NCBI RefSeq assembly: GCF_910588665.1
Contig: NZ_CAJUPR010000006.1
Location: forward strand, 62,001-126,000
Direction: 5' to 3'
Length of the DNA: 64,000 nt
DNA from: an uncultured Brachyspira sp.
Lineage (GTDB): Bacteria > Spirochaetota > Brachyspiria > Brachyspirales > Brachyspiraceae
Below, piece after piece: positions 16,576 to 25,354 of the stretch. The position numbers were made by a program, and so were the translations under genes. The notes under the pieces are model-generated. The model saw nothing but the letters and a program-made list of their open reading frames with translations, was not told where the DNA came from and searched no databases. How positions within the stretch are numbered: position 1 is the first letter of the stretch; every line of letters begins with the position of its first letter.

Positions 16576-18439
16576 AAGACTGGCAAAATATAAAAATATA
16601 CAAATGATAGTTTTTATATTGTCAATAGGCACTTTGGGATTAATTGCTATAATATCATTAAATGCGGCAATAATACAAGGTAAAGTAAAATTAAACTATC
16701 AAGTTATAGACGATTATACATTAGCAAAAGAATATTATAAAAATAAAGATTATAATAAGGCTAAATCAATATTAAAAAAAGAAATCAGAAATACTATAGA
16801 TCCTAAAAAACAATATGAAGCAAATATACTTCTTGGAAAAATATATAATGAAACAGAAGAATATGATGCAGCAATAAAAATATTTAATACTATGACAAAT
16901 TCATTATTTTTAGATGAAAAATTAAAACATAATCTTGGAATTTCATATTTAGAGAAAGAAATGTATGACGAGGCATTAATATCATTAGAAACTTCATTGT
17001 CAATAAACACTAATTATATACCTAGCCTTCTTACTTTAGGAAGATTCTATATGGATAGAAATTTACCTCGCTTAGCTAAAGGATATTATGAAAGAGTTTT
17101 AAATCTGGAAGAAAATGACGAAGCATTATTTTATGTAGGATTAATAGCGCTTAATGAAGGATTTCAAGGCGTAGCTTATGATGCATTAACTAAATTGGTA
17201 AGAAGAAATAAAGGAGAATATGCAGATAAAGCGGCTACAATACTTGGAGATATATATGTAATATCTGGAGATACAGAAAGCGCTATAAAAATGTATTTAA
17301 AAAGTTTGATAAACTCCGACACAAAAAACGATTCTATTAAAAGGCTTGTAAAAATATATGAGCATGTTGAGGATTATGACGGAATAAAAAAGGTGTATGA
17401 ACAGATATTGGAGCAAAATCCCAATAGCATAGATACAATACTTGCATTAGGAGAATTATATGAAAAAGAAAACGCCTATGACAGATCTATTAAATACTAT
17501 TTAAAATTGGTAAAAATGAAAGATTATCCTAACATTTATGAGGCTACAGGCCTTCTTGCCAATGCATACTATAAAGGTAGTATGTTAAAAGAATCTGAAG
17601 CTAATTATAAAAAAATCATAATGGCAAACAATAAAGATGATTTGTATAAAACTGCATTGGAAAGACTCGGAGATATAACATACAGACAAAAAAACTTTTT
17701 ATCATCTCTCAGATATTACAGAGAAATATATGCTATGGAAACAAATAATACTATATTTATGCCTAGACTTGGAGAGCTGGAATTATATTACGGAAATTCC
17801 GATAAAGGAATAAAATTATTAGAAAAGTCTATTGCCTATGAAATAGGAAATGCTTTTCCAAGCAGAACGCTTGCTATTTACTATGAAAGTATAGGAAATA
17901 ATAACGAAGCTTTAAAATATTATGATTATACTCTTTCTAAATTTCCTAAAGACAGAGAAAGCATATACAGAGCAGGAATGCTTTACTATAAAACAAGAGA
18001 TTATGAAAGATCAAAAGAATCATTGCTTATAGCTGCTAATGATGAGAATAACACCACTTTAGTAAGAGAAAATGCATGGAAAACACTAGCCTCTATGATG
18101 GAAGAAACACGTTCATACAATGAAGCTTCTATTTATTATAGTCAGTTAGTGGAAATGTCTCCTAATGTTGAAAACTATATACTTTACGGATCATTCTCTT
18201 ATAGAAGACTTCAGTATAATGATGCCGTATATGCATATAATGAAGCATTAAATATAGCATCTTCAAAAAGAGATATGTTTGATATTAATTTAGCTTTAGG
18301 CAAATGCTATTATAGAATGAATGAACTTGATAATGCGGAAGAAAGTTACAGGAATGCATTAAGCTATAACGGAAGTGACTGGCAGGCTAAAGACGGATTA
18401 AGAAATGTTTTAACTAAAAAAGAACTTATGCATAAATAA
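16547..18439 (+). CDS. Membrane-anchored TPR-repeat protein
   Basis: A 630-aa protein with one N-terminal membrane helix (about 20-42) and then a nearly continuous array of tetratricopeptide repeats, with periodic A-x-x-Y-x-(A/G) helices, for example AKEYYKNKDYNKAKSIL, ALISLETSLSINTNYIPSLL and GKCYYRMNELDNAEESYRNAL at the end. TPRs bind other proteins; a periplasmic scaffold role is likely. The gene overlaps nusB by 29 bp, so the two are translated from one message, though there is no obvious functional link. Confidence 0.8.
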   Translation: MVYKKKTYDKRLAKYKNIQMIVFILSIGTLGLIAIISLNAAIIQGKVKLNYQVIDDYTLAKEYYKNKDYNKAKSILKKEIRNTIDPKKQYEANILLGKIYNETEEYDAAIKIFNTMTNSLFLDEKLKHNLGISYLEKEMYDEALISLETSLSINTNYIPSLLTLGRFYMDRNLPRLAKGYYERVLNLEENDEALFYVGLIALNEGFQGVAYDALTKLVRRNKGEYADKAATILGDIYVISGDTESAIKMYLKSLINSDTKNDSIKRLVKIYEHVEDYDGIKKVYEQILEQNPNSIDTILALGELYEKENAYDRSIKYYLKLVKMKDYPNIYEATGLLANAYYKGSMLKESEANYKKIIMANNKDDLYKTALERLGDITYRQKNFLSSLRYYREIYAMETNNTIFMPRLGELELYYGNSDKGIKLLEKSIAYEIGNAFPSRTLAIYYESIGNNNEALKYYDYTLSKFPKDRESIYRAGMLYYKTRDYERSKESLLIAANDENNTTLVRENAWKTLASMMEETRSYNEASIYYSQLVEMSPNVENYILYGSFSYRRLQYNDAVYAYNEALNIASSKRDMFDINLALGKCYYRMNELDNAEESYRNALSYNGSDWQAKDGLRNVLTKKELMHK

Positions 18440-18504
18440 AAAGATTTCAAAAGCATTAAAAATTATATTATATAAGTTTAAGTAATTATAAAGTAATATA
18501 TTTG

Positions 18505-18537
18505 AAAAAATAAAAGCCGCATACTTAAATATGCGGC
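18505..18537 (-). terminator. Intrinsic terminator for the tRNA-Lys/tRNA-Glu unit
   Basis: On the minus strand GCCGCATA (18530-18537) and TATGCGGC (18516-18523) form an 8-bp perfect stem with a 6-nt loop, followed by TTTTATTTTTT. It lies about 10 bp past the tRNA-Glu gene. Confidence 0.85.
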
Positions 18538-18546
18538 AATATTACG

Positions 18547-18620
18547 AACCGGTGACGGGTTTCGAACCCGCGTATGCAGGAATGAAAATCCTGTGTGTTA
18601 AGCCTCTTCACCACACCGGC
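18547..18620 (-). tRNA. tRNA-Glu (anticodon TTC)
   Basis: About 74 nt on the minus strand. Acceptor GCCGGTG pairs with CACCGGT (one G-U at the end). The anticodon loop TTTTCAT lies in stem CAGGA/TCCTG. The T arm is GCGGGTTCGAAACCCGT. CCA is not encoded. It is co-transcribed with tRNA-Lys. Confidence 0.92.
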
Positions 18621-18642
18621 ATTATTAATAAATTTAATAATA

Positions 18643-18715
18643 TGAGCCAAGAAGGGTTCGAACCTTCGACAACCGCCTTAAAAGGGCGATGCTCTACCGA
18701 CTGAGCTATTGGCCC
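18643..18715 (-). tRNA. tRNA-Lys (anticodon TTT)
   Basis: 73 nt on the minus strand. Acceptor GGGCCAA pairs with TTGGCTC, the D arm is AGCTCAGTCGGTAGAGC, the anticodon loop CTTTTAA lies in stem TCGCC/GGCGG, and the T loop is standard TTCGAAC. Confidence 0.95.
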
Positions 18716-18748
18716 GCTTATTTTTTACATTTATTTAAATGTTCTTAA

Positions 18749-18776
18749 ATAATACCATATAATTATTTTTTGTCAA
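18749..18776 (-). promoter_or_regulatory. Sigma-70 promoter for tRNA-Lys/tRNA-Glu
   Basis: On the minus strand TTGACA (18771-18776), a 16-bp spacer and TATTAT (18749-18754), about 34 bp before tRNA-Lys. Confidence 0.75.
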
Positions 18777-18800
18777 GCATAAAATATTTTTTTTTCATAA

Positions 18801-19514
18801 TTATAAAAACATATTCCAAGGATTATAATTAGGCAAATCGGCATCAATGAAAATTTCTTCATCTCTGGTGGGATGAGGAAACTTAAGACTTTTAGCAAAT
18901 AATGCCAAAGGCATATCATCTCTGTCATATCTTATATAATTTCCGTATTTTCTGTCACCGTATATGGTATGCCCGATATTTGCAAGCTGTACTCTTATTT
19001 GATGAAATCTGCCTGTTTCAAGATATATCTTAATCAAGCTCATATTTTTAATAATATCCTCTTTTAAAACATTGTATTTAAGTTTAGCTAATTTAGAGTT
19101 TTTTGTATTTTCAAAAACTACCTGAGCAATATTTCCTAATTTATTTTTCTTTTTTATAAGATAGTTTTCAAGTTCTCCTTCCCTATCTAAAAGTATTCCG
19201 TTTACAATGGCATAATAAGTCTTATCAAATTTTCTATCTCTTATAGCTTCGCTTAATCTTGACGCCGCTTTTGAAGTTTTAGCAAAAACCATAGCTCCAG
19301 ATACAGGTCTGTCAAGTCTATGCACAAGTCCTAAAAATACATTTCCTCTTTTATTATATTTTATTTTTATATAATCTTTCACGCTGTCAAAAAAAGAAAC
19401 ATCTCCTGTAATATCTCCCTGCGAAGGCACATTAGGAGGCTTTACAGCAGCTATTATATGATTATCTTCATAAAGCAGATTTATATAGTCTTTAATTTCT
19501 CTTTCCATATACAT
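18801..19514 (-). CDS. RluA-family RNA pseudouridine synthase
   Basis: A 237-aa enzyme that isomerises uridine to pseudouridine in rRNA or tRNA. The family signature HRLDRPVSG is at 65-73 with catalytic D68, and TGRFHQIRVQLANIGHTIYGDRKYG carries the second conserved motif. There is no N-terminal S4 RNA-binding domain, so it resembles RluA/TruC-type short forms rather than RluC/RluD. A second ATG two codons in is equally possible. Target site unknown. Confidence 0.88.
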   Translation of the reverse strand: MYMEREIKDYINLLYEDNHIIAAVKPPNVPSQGDITGDVSFFDSVKDYIKIKYNKRGNVFLGLVHRLDRPVSGAMVFAKTSKAASRLSEAIRDRKFDKTYYAIVNGILLDREGELENYLIKKKNKLGNIAQVVFENTKNSKLAKLKYNVLKEDIIKNMSLIKIYLETGRFHQIRVQLANIGHTIYGDRKYGNYIRYDRDDMPLALFAKSLKFPHPTRDEEIFIDADLPNYNPWNMFL

Positions 19515-19571
19515 AATAATTTAAAAAAGTTTATATTCCGATTTGAAAAACAAGAAAGAAGTAAGCAGATA

Positions 19572-19644
19572 TGCCGAGTCAGGGAATCGAACCCTAGACA
19601 CAAGGATTTTCAGTCCTTTGCTCTACCTACTGAGCTAACTCGGC
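19572..19644 (-). tRNA. tRNA-Phe (anticodon GAA)
   Basis: 73 nt on the minus strand. Acceptor GCCGAGT pairs with ACTCGGC, the D arm is AGCTCAGTAGGTAGAGC, the anticodon loop is CTGAAAA in stem AAGGA/TCCTT, and the T loop is TTCGATT. Confidence 0.95.
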
Positions 19645-19655
19645 AAGTGAAAATT

Positions 19656-19683
19656 ATTATAGCATACAATAAAAAAAAGTCAA
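19656..19683 (-). promoter_or_regulatory. Sigma-70 promoter for tRNA-Phe
   Basis: On the minus strand TTGACT (19678-19683), a 16-bp spacer and TATAAT (19656-19661), 12 bp before the tRNA. Confidence 0.75.
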
Positions 19684-19739
19684 TAAGCCGAATAAAAATT
19701 ATTACAAAAAATAATTAATTAGGTTTATATAAATATATT

Positions 19740-19767
19740 TTGACAAATAAAATTATTAATATATAAT
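19740..19767 (+). promoter_or_regulatory. Sigma-70 promoter for the GldG-like gene
   Basis: TTGACA (19740-19745), a 16-bp spacer and a perfect TATAAT (19762-19767), giving a leader of about 50 nt. Confidence 0.75.
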
Positions 19768-19824
19768 AATACCGTTTTTTAATTTAAGTAAAATATATAA
19801 ATTTTATATGCAGGTAATTATAAC

Positions 19825-21846
19825 ATGACAAAACAAAAAGATAATATAATAACATTTTTATTAATTGCTGTAATTATAATATTGATAAATGCTGTAATAA
19901 ATCAATTCACTCCAATGATAGATCTAACTAAAGATAAATTGTATTCGCTTAGCAGAGAAAGTAAAAACTTAGTAAAAAATTTAAAAGAACCTATGAGCAT
20001 AAAATTTTTTGTTACACCCAATTTGCCTCCTCCTTTTTCCTCATATGAGAAATATATAAAAGATTTATTTGAGGAATATAAAACAGCGGGAGGCAAAAAT
20101 ATAAGTTTTGAAGTAATAGATGCCTCCAAGCATTCCGACTTAGCATATAAATACAGAATAAATCCGACTCAGATAAATGTACTTGAAAAAGATCAGACTC
20201 AAACAAAAATTGCCTATATGGGACTTTCATTCATATACGGCGATTCTATAGAAACCATACCATTTGTACAGTCAACCGAAGGTTTGGAATATAATATAGA
20301 TACGGTTATAAGAAAGATGGCGGATAAAAATGATAAGCTTGCAAGATTAGAAAATAATTTAAATGTTTATTATATATCATCTCCTGAAATATACGATCTG
20401 CTTCAGATAGGAGCAATTGAAATTATACCAGATTCTATTATGCATGCTGTAGCTGAGGCAAACAGAGATTTGATGAACAAAGTAAAATTTATTAATGTGG
20501 ATATGTCTAATCCATCTAAAGAAGATAATGAATTATTAAAAAAACTTAATGTGGAAAAAATTGAATGGGACGATATAAAAGATAATAACGGAAATATAGC
20601 TGTAAATAAAGGAAGCGCTTATTTTTCATTAATTTTAGAAAACGGAGATGATATCAGAAAACTTTCAACATCATATATATTATACGGAGCTTTTGATAAT
20701 ATAAAAGATGAAATATCTAAAAATATAGACAGTATGTTAGGGCTTAAACCTACCATAGGATATTTGCAAGGTCATGATGAGGCAGACTATATAACAATAC
20801 CGCTTCAATTTGGAGGAAATCCAAATGACGCTTATAACAGCGTCAGCGAATATGCATCGGAAATACAGCAGAATTACAATTTTGAATCTGTAGATATTTC
20901 ATTAAATGATATACCTTCTAATATAGATGCTTTAATAGTTCTCGGAAGCAAAACGGAATTTACAGATTATGAGTTATATAATTTAGATCAATTCATTATG
21001 AAAGGAAAACCCGTACTTTTTATGCTTAACGGAGTTGAAATAAATCAAAATGATCCTAATGCGCAGATGTACGGACCAGAACTTATACAAGTTACAAACA
21101 GATTAAATGAGATACTTCCGAATTACGGATTTGCAATAGCAACTAATATGATATTTGATGATAATTCGTATAAGGCTCAAATACAGCAGGGAATGCCAGA
21201 ACAAAAAATGTATTATATACCTTTGATAGCTGCAGAAAATATTAATGAAAAAAATGATATAACCAAAAGCATTAACTTGCTTCTTACCCCCATAACATCA
21301 GAAATCATAATAAATACAAATAATAATATAAAAATAACTCCTTTAGTATATACGAGTGAAAAAAGCTGGACTGAAAGTGAAAACTTCGCCTCTTCTATGA
21401 CAGGAATGCCTAATGAAAATGAAAAATTATCAAAAAAGTTATTAGCGGCTTTATTTGAAGGCAAAATGAACAGCGCTTTTGAAGGAAAAAATATCGCAGC
21501 ATCAAATAATATTAATAATATCAATAGAATTAACTCTACCACAAGCGGAAGAGTTATGGTGGTAGGTTCTTATGAAATGGCAAAAAACAGCGCTTATGCA
21601 GCTAATAAAATTTTTCTTATGAACTTAGTTGATTATATGGCTGGAGATACAGGACTTATGAGCATAAGAAGGAAAGGAGCAATATTTAATCCTCCTTATC
21701 AGATTCCTGAAACAGTTAAACTGTTTGTAAGAGTAATAAATATAGTTATGCTTCCTGCAGCAATTATAATATTCGGACTTATGCTATGGAATTCGGATAA
21801 AAAAAGAAGGCAGAAAATATTTGAAAAGTTTAATGATAATAAATAA
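19825..21846 (+). CDS. GldG-like ABC-transporter auxiliary protein
   Basis: A 673-aa membrane protein. The N-terminal helix (about 9-27) is followed by the family stretch DLTKDKLYSLSRESKNLVKNLKEPMSIKFFVTPNLPPPFSSY, characteristic of GldG/DUF7088-type periplasmic subunits. The middle resembles the DUF4350-like fold (GYLQGHDEADY; KPVLFMLNGVEI), and a C-terminal helix lies at about 636-655. In other bacteria it sits next to an ATPase (GldA-like) and permease (GldF-like), but neither is here, so the partners must be elsewhere. The transported substrate is unknown. Confidence 0.75.
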   Translation: MTKQKDNIITFLLIAVIIILINAVINQFTPMIDLTKDKLYSLSRESKNLVKNLKEPMSIKFFVTPNLPPPFSSYEKYIKDLFEEYKTAGGKNISFEVIDASKHSDLAYKYRINPTQINVLEKDQTQTKIAYMGLSFIYGDSIETIPFVQSTEGLEYNIDTVIRKMADKNDKLARLENNLNVYYISSPEIYDLLQIGAIEIIPDSIMHAVAEANRDLMNKVKFINVDMSNPSKEDNELLKKLNVEKIEWDDIKDNNGNIAVNKGSAYFSLILENGDDIRKLSTSYILYGAFDNIKDEISKNIDSMLGLKPTIGYLQGHDEADYITIPLQFGGNPNDAYNSVSEYASEIQQNYNFESVDISLNDIPSNIDALIVLGSKTEFTDYELYNLDQFIMKGKPVLFMLNGVEINQNDPNAQMYGPELIQVTNRLNEILPNYGFAIATNMIFDDNSYKAQIQQGMPEQKMYYIPLIAAENINEKNDITKSINLLLTPITSEIIINTNNNIKITPLVYTSEKSWTESENFASSMTGMPNENEKLSKKLLAALFEGKMNSAFEGKNIAASNNINNINRINSTTSGRVMVVGSYEMAKNSAYAANKIFLMNLVDYMAGDTGLMSIRRKGAIFNPPYQIPETVKLFVRVINIVMLPAAIIIFGLMLWNSDKKRRQKIFEKFNDNK

Positions 21847-21889
21847 TTTCAGACTTAATTATATTTTTAAATTATTAAAATTAATATAT

Positions 21890-22966
21890 TTATTTAATAT
21901 ATAAACTATTAATAACTTCTTTTGCAAACGATATAAGTCTATCGCTTACGGAAACAGTTGAAGAAATTGTAAGTATTATAGCTTCTTCACCCTTACTTGA
22001 CAATGCTATTGCATTAAAGAAATCATTTTTATTTATTTTTGATATGAATATAAACTCGGCAAATAAATCACTATGCTTCTCTCTTGTTCTTACAGATATT
22101 GGAGTAATTACAGAATAAAGCTCCCCTCTTCTGCCTCTAAACCCAGAAAAAAGCTCTTTTACGGCATCTTCATTATATTTTTTGTTGCTGTAGCTTATTA
22201 TTATTGATATTCTGCTATCATGGCTTTCTATTTTTAATACAGAACCTTCTATAGAAGCATTAAAATTTTCAGGAACAAGCAAATGAAATCTGTCAGGATT
22301 TGCCTGTATTGATACAAATTTATCAATATAGAATTCTGAGCTTTCTTTTAAATATTTTATATTGTTAATTCTGTTTATAATATTCGCATCATTTCTCTTT
22401 ACAGTTAATGCCCTATACAAAATATCTATAGCATCATCATATCTGTACATAGCTCTGTATGCTACAGACATATTAATCATAGACAAAACATCTTCATTAT
22501 CTATTGACACAGCCTTTTTATACATATCTATAGCCTTATCATATTTACCTTCTATTGAAAGTATAACACCATACTGTCCGTAGATGCTGGAATCGGCATT
22601 TCCTATGTATATTAATTTTTCTATTATATTTTCAGCTTCATTATATCTGCAGCAACTTATAAGAGCATCTATTTTACTTTCAAGCAAATCTTTATCATCT
22701 TTAATAAAATTAAGCGCATTATCTAAAAGTTCTATTACGGATTTATAATCTTCTTCCTCATAGTATATATCAGCTAAAACTAAATATCCGTACTTATAAT
22801 TGTTATCCTTTTTTATTAATTCCAAAGCAAGTTTTTTAGCCAGTAACATATTATTTATATCTATCAATTTATTAATTTTATCTGCAACTATATCATTGCT
22901 TTCTTTTATAATTTCTTTAATATCTTCATCTGTATATGAACTATTTATATACTCATTAATCAGCAT
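21890..22966 (-). CDS. TPR-repeat protein
   Basis: A 358-aa cytoplasmic protein without a signal peptide. Residues 25-205 hold about five TPR units (YGYLVLADIYYEEEDYKSVIELL; GQYGVILSIEGKYDKAIDMYKKAV; NMSVAYRAMYRYDDAIDILYRAL). The C-terminal 150 residues (FHLLVPENFNASIEGSV) form a separate mixed domain with no name I recognise. It starts 6 bp after the HAD gene stop, so both are one operon. Confidence 0.75.
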   Translation of the reverse strand: MLINEYINSSYTDEDIKEIIKESNDIVADKINKLIDINNMLLAKKLALELIKKDNNYKYGYLVLADIYYEEEDYKSVIELLDNALNFIKDDKDLLESKIDALISCCRYNEAENIIEKLIYIGNADSSIYGQYGVILSIEGKYDKAIDMYKKAVSIDNEDVLSMINMSVAYRAMYRYDDAIDILYRALTVKRNDANIINRINNIKYLKESSEFYIDKFVSIQANPDRFHLLVPENFNASIEGSVLKIESHDSRISIIISYSNKKYNEDAVKELFSGFRGRRGELYSVITPISVRTREKHSDLFAEFIFISKINKNDFFNAIALSSKGEEAIILTISSTVSVSDRLISFAKEVINSLYIK

Positions 22967-22972
22967 AATATA

Positions 22973-23632
22973 TTATCTCCAATTAACTATAGTAAAGCCT
23001 TTATCCTTGTTTTTTAAAGCATAATCTTTTAATCTTTTATCAGGATTAACGCATACTTTAATGTCGGCAAAATCAAAAAGATATAAATCACTTATAGAAT
23101 CGCTGTACGCTATATTTTTATCGCTGTGCTTGGGAAAGAAATGCTCTGTAAATAATCTGTATCTTTTAGCAAAACCATAGCAGTTTTTTCCGTACATATA
23201 TCCTGTATATTTTCCTCTGAAAGTCCATAATTCTGTACCCATACATCTGTCAAAACCTAAATTTTCTGCTATATATTTAGCATAAATTTCAAAGCTTGCC
23301 GTAACCATAATTAATGTATAGCCTTGATTTTTTAATCTGCTTATCTCTTCCAAAGCATCTTTATAGTAAAATGAAGGAATTACATAATCTGCAAATTCTT
23401 TGCATACGGCATCTCCGAATTCTATATCTATATTTGTAAATATATGTGCTATTTTGTATTTTATGCTTTCATTATTTATTATCCTTAAACAAAACAGTAA
23501 AAAATAAGGTATTAAAGCTATATAGTGTATTATACTGCTTGGATTTTTTTTTAAATAGAATATCATAAAAGGAAGTATGGAGTCTTTATTCAGAATAGTT
23601 TTATCCAAATCAAAATAAGCAACTTTCATCAT
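22973..23632 (-). CDS. HAD-superfamily phosphatase, subfamily IB (PSPase-like)
   Basis: Phosphohydrolase of about 219 aa. Motif I FDLDKT carries nucleophile D8 and acid D10; motif II VTAS is near residue 115; motif III/IV includes AYSDSISDLYLFDFAD. The pattern with a helical cap is that of the SerB/CicA-like IB group, which often acts on phosphoserine, lysophosphatidate or similar small substrates. A TTG 36 nt upstream would add 12 residues before the Rossmann strand and is unlikely; starting at 23629 is equally possible. Confidence 0.82.
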   Translation of the reverse strand: MMKVAYFDLDKTILNKDSILPFMIFYLKKNPSSIIHYIALIPYFLLFCLRIINNESIKYKIAHIFTNIDIEFGDAVCKEFADYVIPSFYYKDALEEISRLKNQGYTLIMVTASFEIYAKYIAENLGFDRCMGTELWTFRGKYTGYMYGKNCYGFAKRYRLFTEHFFPKHSDKNIAYSDSISDLYLFDFADIKVCVNPDKRLKDYALKNKDKGFTIVNWR

Positions 23633-23725
23633 AAAATTTATTCTACTATAAAAAAAATCATTTGTCAAAGGAATTTAATAATTTTTATTATTAAAAAAAT
23701 TATGCATACATAAAAACAAAATCTA

Positions 23726-23754
23726 TTGACTATAAATAAAAAATTTAATATTAT
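23726..23754 (+). promoter_or_regulatory. Sigma-70 promoter for the repeat leader and def
   Basis: TTGACT (23726-23731), a 17-bp spacer and TATTAT (23749-23754). The predicted start near 23761 would give a leader of about 260 nt that contains all the tandem repeats. Confidence 0.65.
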
Positions 23755-23769
23755 ATATAAAAATTGAGT

Positions 23770-23943
23770 ATGTTTGAGTTTTTAAGTGATAAACTGGAAG
23801 CCAACAACTTTAAATGGGTTTATTGCAGGCAGCAACAAAACAGTTTTTATCAGCAATACTTTTATAAAAATTGCGAGCCTCTGACATTCTTTAGAATGGC
23901 AGAGACTTCAAGCGAACAATTTTTATCAGCAATACTTTTATAA
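23770..23943 (+). other. Structured leader with a 57-codon ORF upstream of def
   Basis: An ORF starting MFEFLSDKLEANNFKW spans the first repeat and ends in the second. It has no ribosome site, and its downstream half is simply the repeat read in one frame. The 76-bp period is not a multiple of 3, so the second copy is read out of frame. Base composition is visibly less AT-rich than flanking spacers. I read the region as structured RNA or a repeat element rather than a gene, but translation of the short ORF cannot be excluded. Confidence 0.35.
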
Positions 23944-24002
23944 AAATTGCGGGCCTCTGACATTCTTTAGAATGGCAGAGACTTCAAGCGAACAATTTTT
24001 AT
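23842..24002 (+). repeat. Two 76-bp tandem repeats plus a partial third, each with two hairpins
   Basis: Copy 1 (about 23842-23917) and copy 2 (about 23918-23993) are nearly identical apart from one A/G change and an A/G difference in the first arm. The third copy is cut after the first arm. Hairpin A pairs CAATTTTTAT (23917-23926) with ATAAAAATTG (23940-23949). In copy 1 the arm reads CAGTTTTTAT, which still pairs through G-U. Hairpin B pairs CTCTG-A-CATTC with GAATG-G-CAGAG (23879-23904 and 23955-23980). The third arm A (23993-24002) lies 8 bp before the def ribosome site AAGGAG. Confidence 0.85.
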
Positions 24003-24021
24003 TAGCAATAAGGAGAATAAT

Positions 24022-24585
24022 ATGCTTAGAGAATTAATTATATACGGAGATGAAAGACTGAAGCAGGTATCTGAAAAAATAGAAAAAATTGATGAAGAAA
24101 TACTTACTCTGATAGAAGATATGTTTGAAACTATGTATAAAGAAAGAGGAGTTGGACTTGCAGCAGTTCAGGTAGGCATATTAAAAAGATTGATAGTTAT
24201 ATCAGTACCAGATTTCGACGATGAAAAAAAACCAGATTTCAAATTAGCATTAATAAATCCGGAAATAATATGGCATGGAGAAGAAAAGGAGATTTTGGAG
24301 GAAGGATGCCTATCATTTCCTGAAATAAGAGATGATGTTGCAAGATATAAGCAAATAAAAGTTAAATATATTGATAAAGAAGGAAATGAACAGATATTAG
24401 AAGCCGAAGACTATACAGCAAAGGTATTGCAGCATGAAATAGATCATACTAACGGCATATCTTTTATAGACAGATTGGAATCATATCAGAAAAGAAGATT
24501 AAAAAGAGAATTAAAAGAATTAAGAAATAATACCGTAAGAGGAATAAAAAAAATTAAAAACAGAGAAGCATTAAAGAATAGTTAA
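24022..24585 (+). CDS. def: Peptide deformylase
   Basis: Removes the formyl group from the N-terminal methionine of new proteins. The protein has 187 aa. All three family motifs are intact: GVGLAAVQVG (43-52; the usual final IG is VG), EEGCLSFP (93-100) with metal ligand C96, and HEIDH (138-142) with ligands H138/H142 and catalytic E139. AAGGAG lies 6 nt before the ATG. The stop overlaps the ATG of the next gene (TAATG), so the two are translationally coupled. The 5' leader holds tandem structured repeats, suggesting RNA-level control. Confidence 0.95.
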   Translation: MLRELIIYGDERLKQVSEKIEKIDEEILTLIEDMFETMYKERGVGLAAVQVGILKRLIVISVPDFDDEKKPDFKLALINPEIIWHGEEKEILEEGCLSFPEIRDDVARYKQIKVKYIDKEGNEQILEAEDYTAKVLQHEIDHTNGISFIDRLESYQKRRLKRELKELRNNTVRGIKKIKNREALKNS

Positions 24586-25256
24586 TGAATATGATAAAAA
24601 ATATAATATTTGATTTAGACGGAACATTGGCGGATTCTATATACGATATATATAACTGTGTAAATGCCGCACTAAAATATTTCAATTTACAAACAATTTT
24701 AATTGAAGATGCCCGCAGTTTTGTAGGAAACGGAGCAAAGAAGCTTATAAACAAAGCCGTTAATAAATATTCAGACAATAAAAATATTGAAGATAAAGTA
24801 TATGATTTTTATATAAAATATTATGAAGAGCATTGCATTGACAGTACAAAGCTTTATGAAGGAGCAGATGAAACTTTAAAATTATTTTATAATAATTATA
24901 TTAATATGTTTATTATAAGCAATAAGCCTAATAAAATGGCGCTGAAAACTTTAGAAAAACTCAATATATTAAAATATTTTAAAGCCGTTATAGGCGGCGA
25001 TATTTATCCATACTATAAGCCTGATGTTAATATTTGGCATGTAATAAAAAAAGATTATCACTTAAAAGAAAATGAAACTATTATGGTTGGAGACGGAATT
25101 GCCGATTATGAATTTGCAAATAATTCCAATATAAAATGCTTTCTCGCACTATACGGAATTACAGATAAAAATATTTTATTAGATTTAAAAAATAATTATT
25201 ATTTAAATTCATTCAAAGATATTGCCGATTATGTTAAAGCAATAAATAAATTTTAA
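24585..25256 (+). CDS. HAD hydrolase, phosphoglycolate-phosphatase-like
   Basis: A 223-aa HAD subfamily IA phosphatase. Motif I IFDLDGTLADS has D10 and D12, motif II is IISNKP near residue 107, the motif III lysine lies near KPDV, and motif IV is GDGIADYEFA at about 167-176. The first 100 residues include the usual helical cap (VGNGAKKLI). The family covers Gph, PpaX and beta-phosphoglucomutase-like enzymes, and the substrate is not certain. It is coupled to def by a 1-bp overlap. Confidence 0.85.
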   Translation: MNMIKNIIFDLDGTLADSIYDIYNCVNAALKYFNLQTILIEDARSFVGNGAKKLINKAVNKYSDNKNIEDKVYDFYIKYYEEHCIDSTKLYEGADETLKLFYNNYINMFIISNKPNKMALKTLEKLNILKYFKAVIGGDIYPYYKPDVNIWHVIKKDYHLKENETIMVGDGIADYEFANNSNIKCFLALYGITDKNILLDLKNNYYLNSFKDIADYVKAINKF

Positions 25257-25275
25257 TATAAAAAAAATTACATAC

Positions 25276-25304
25276 TTGACAATACTGTAAAATATTTGTA
25301 TATT
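25276..25304 (+). promoter_or_regulatory. Sigma-70 promoter for the LysM/M23 gene
   Basis: TTGACA (25276-25281), a 17-bp spacer and TATATT (25299-25304), 50 bp before the start codon. Confidence 0.7.
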
Positions 25305-25354
25305 AGAACTAGTCATTTATTAGTAATTAAAGTATTAATTTAGCAGCGGCAATT

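Noticed and set aside
19458..19718. Plus-strand ORF of 86 codons over tRNA-Phe
   Set aside because: It is the complement of the tRNA gene and the rluA-type start region.
23842..24002. CRISPR array
   Set aside because: Only two and a fraction copies, directly adjacent with no unique spacers, and hairpins inside the unit; this is a tandem structured repeat.
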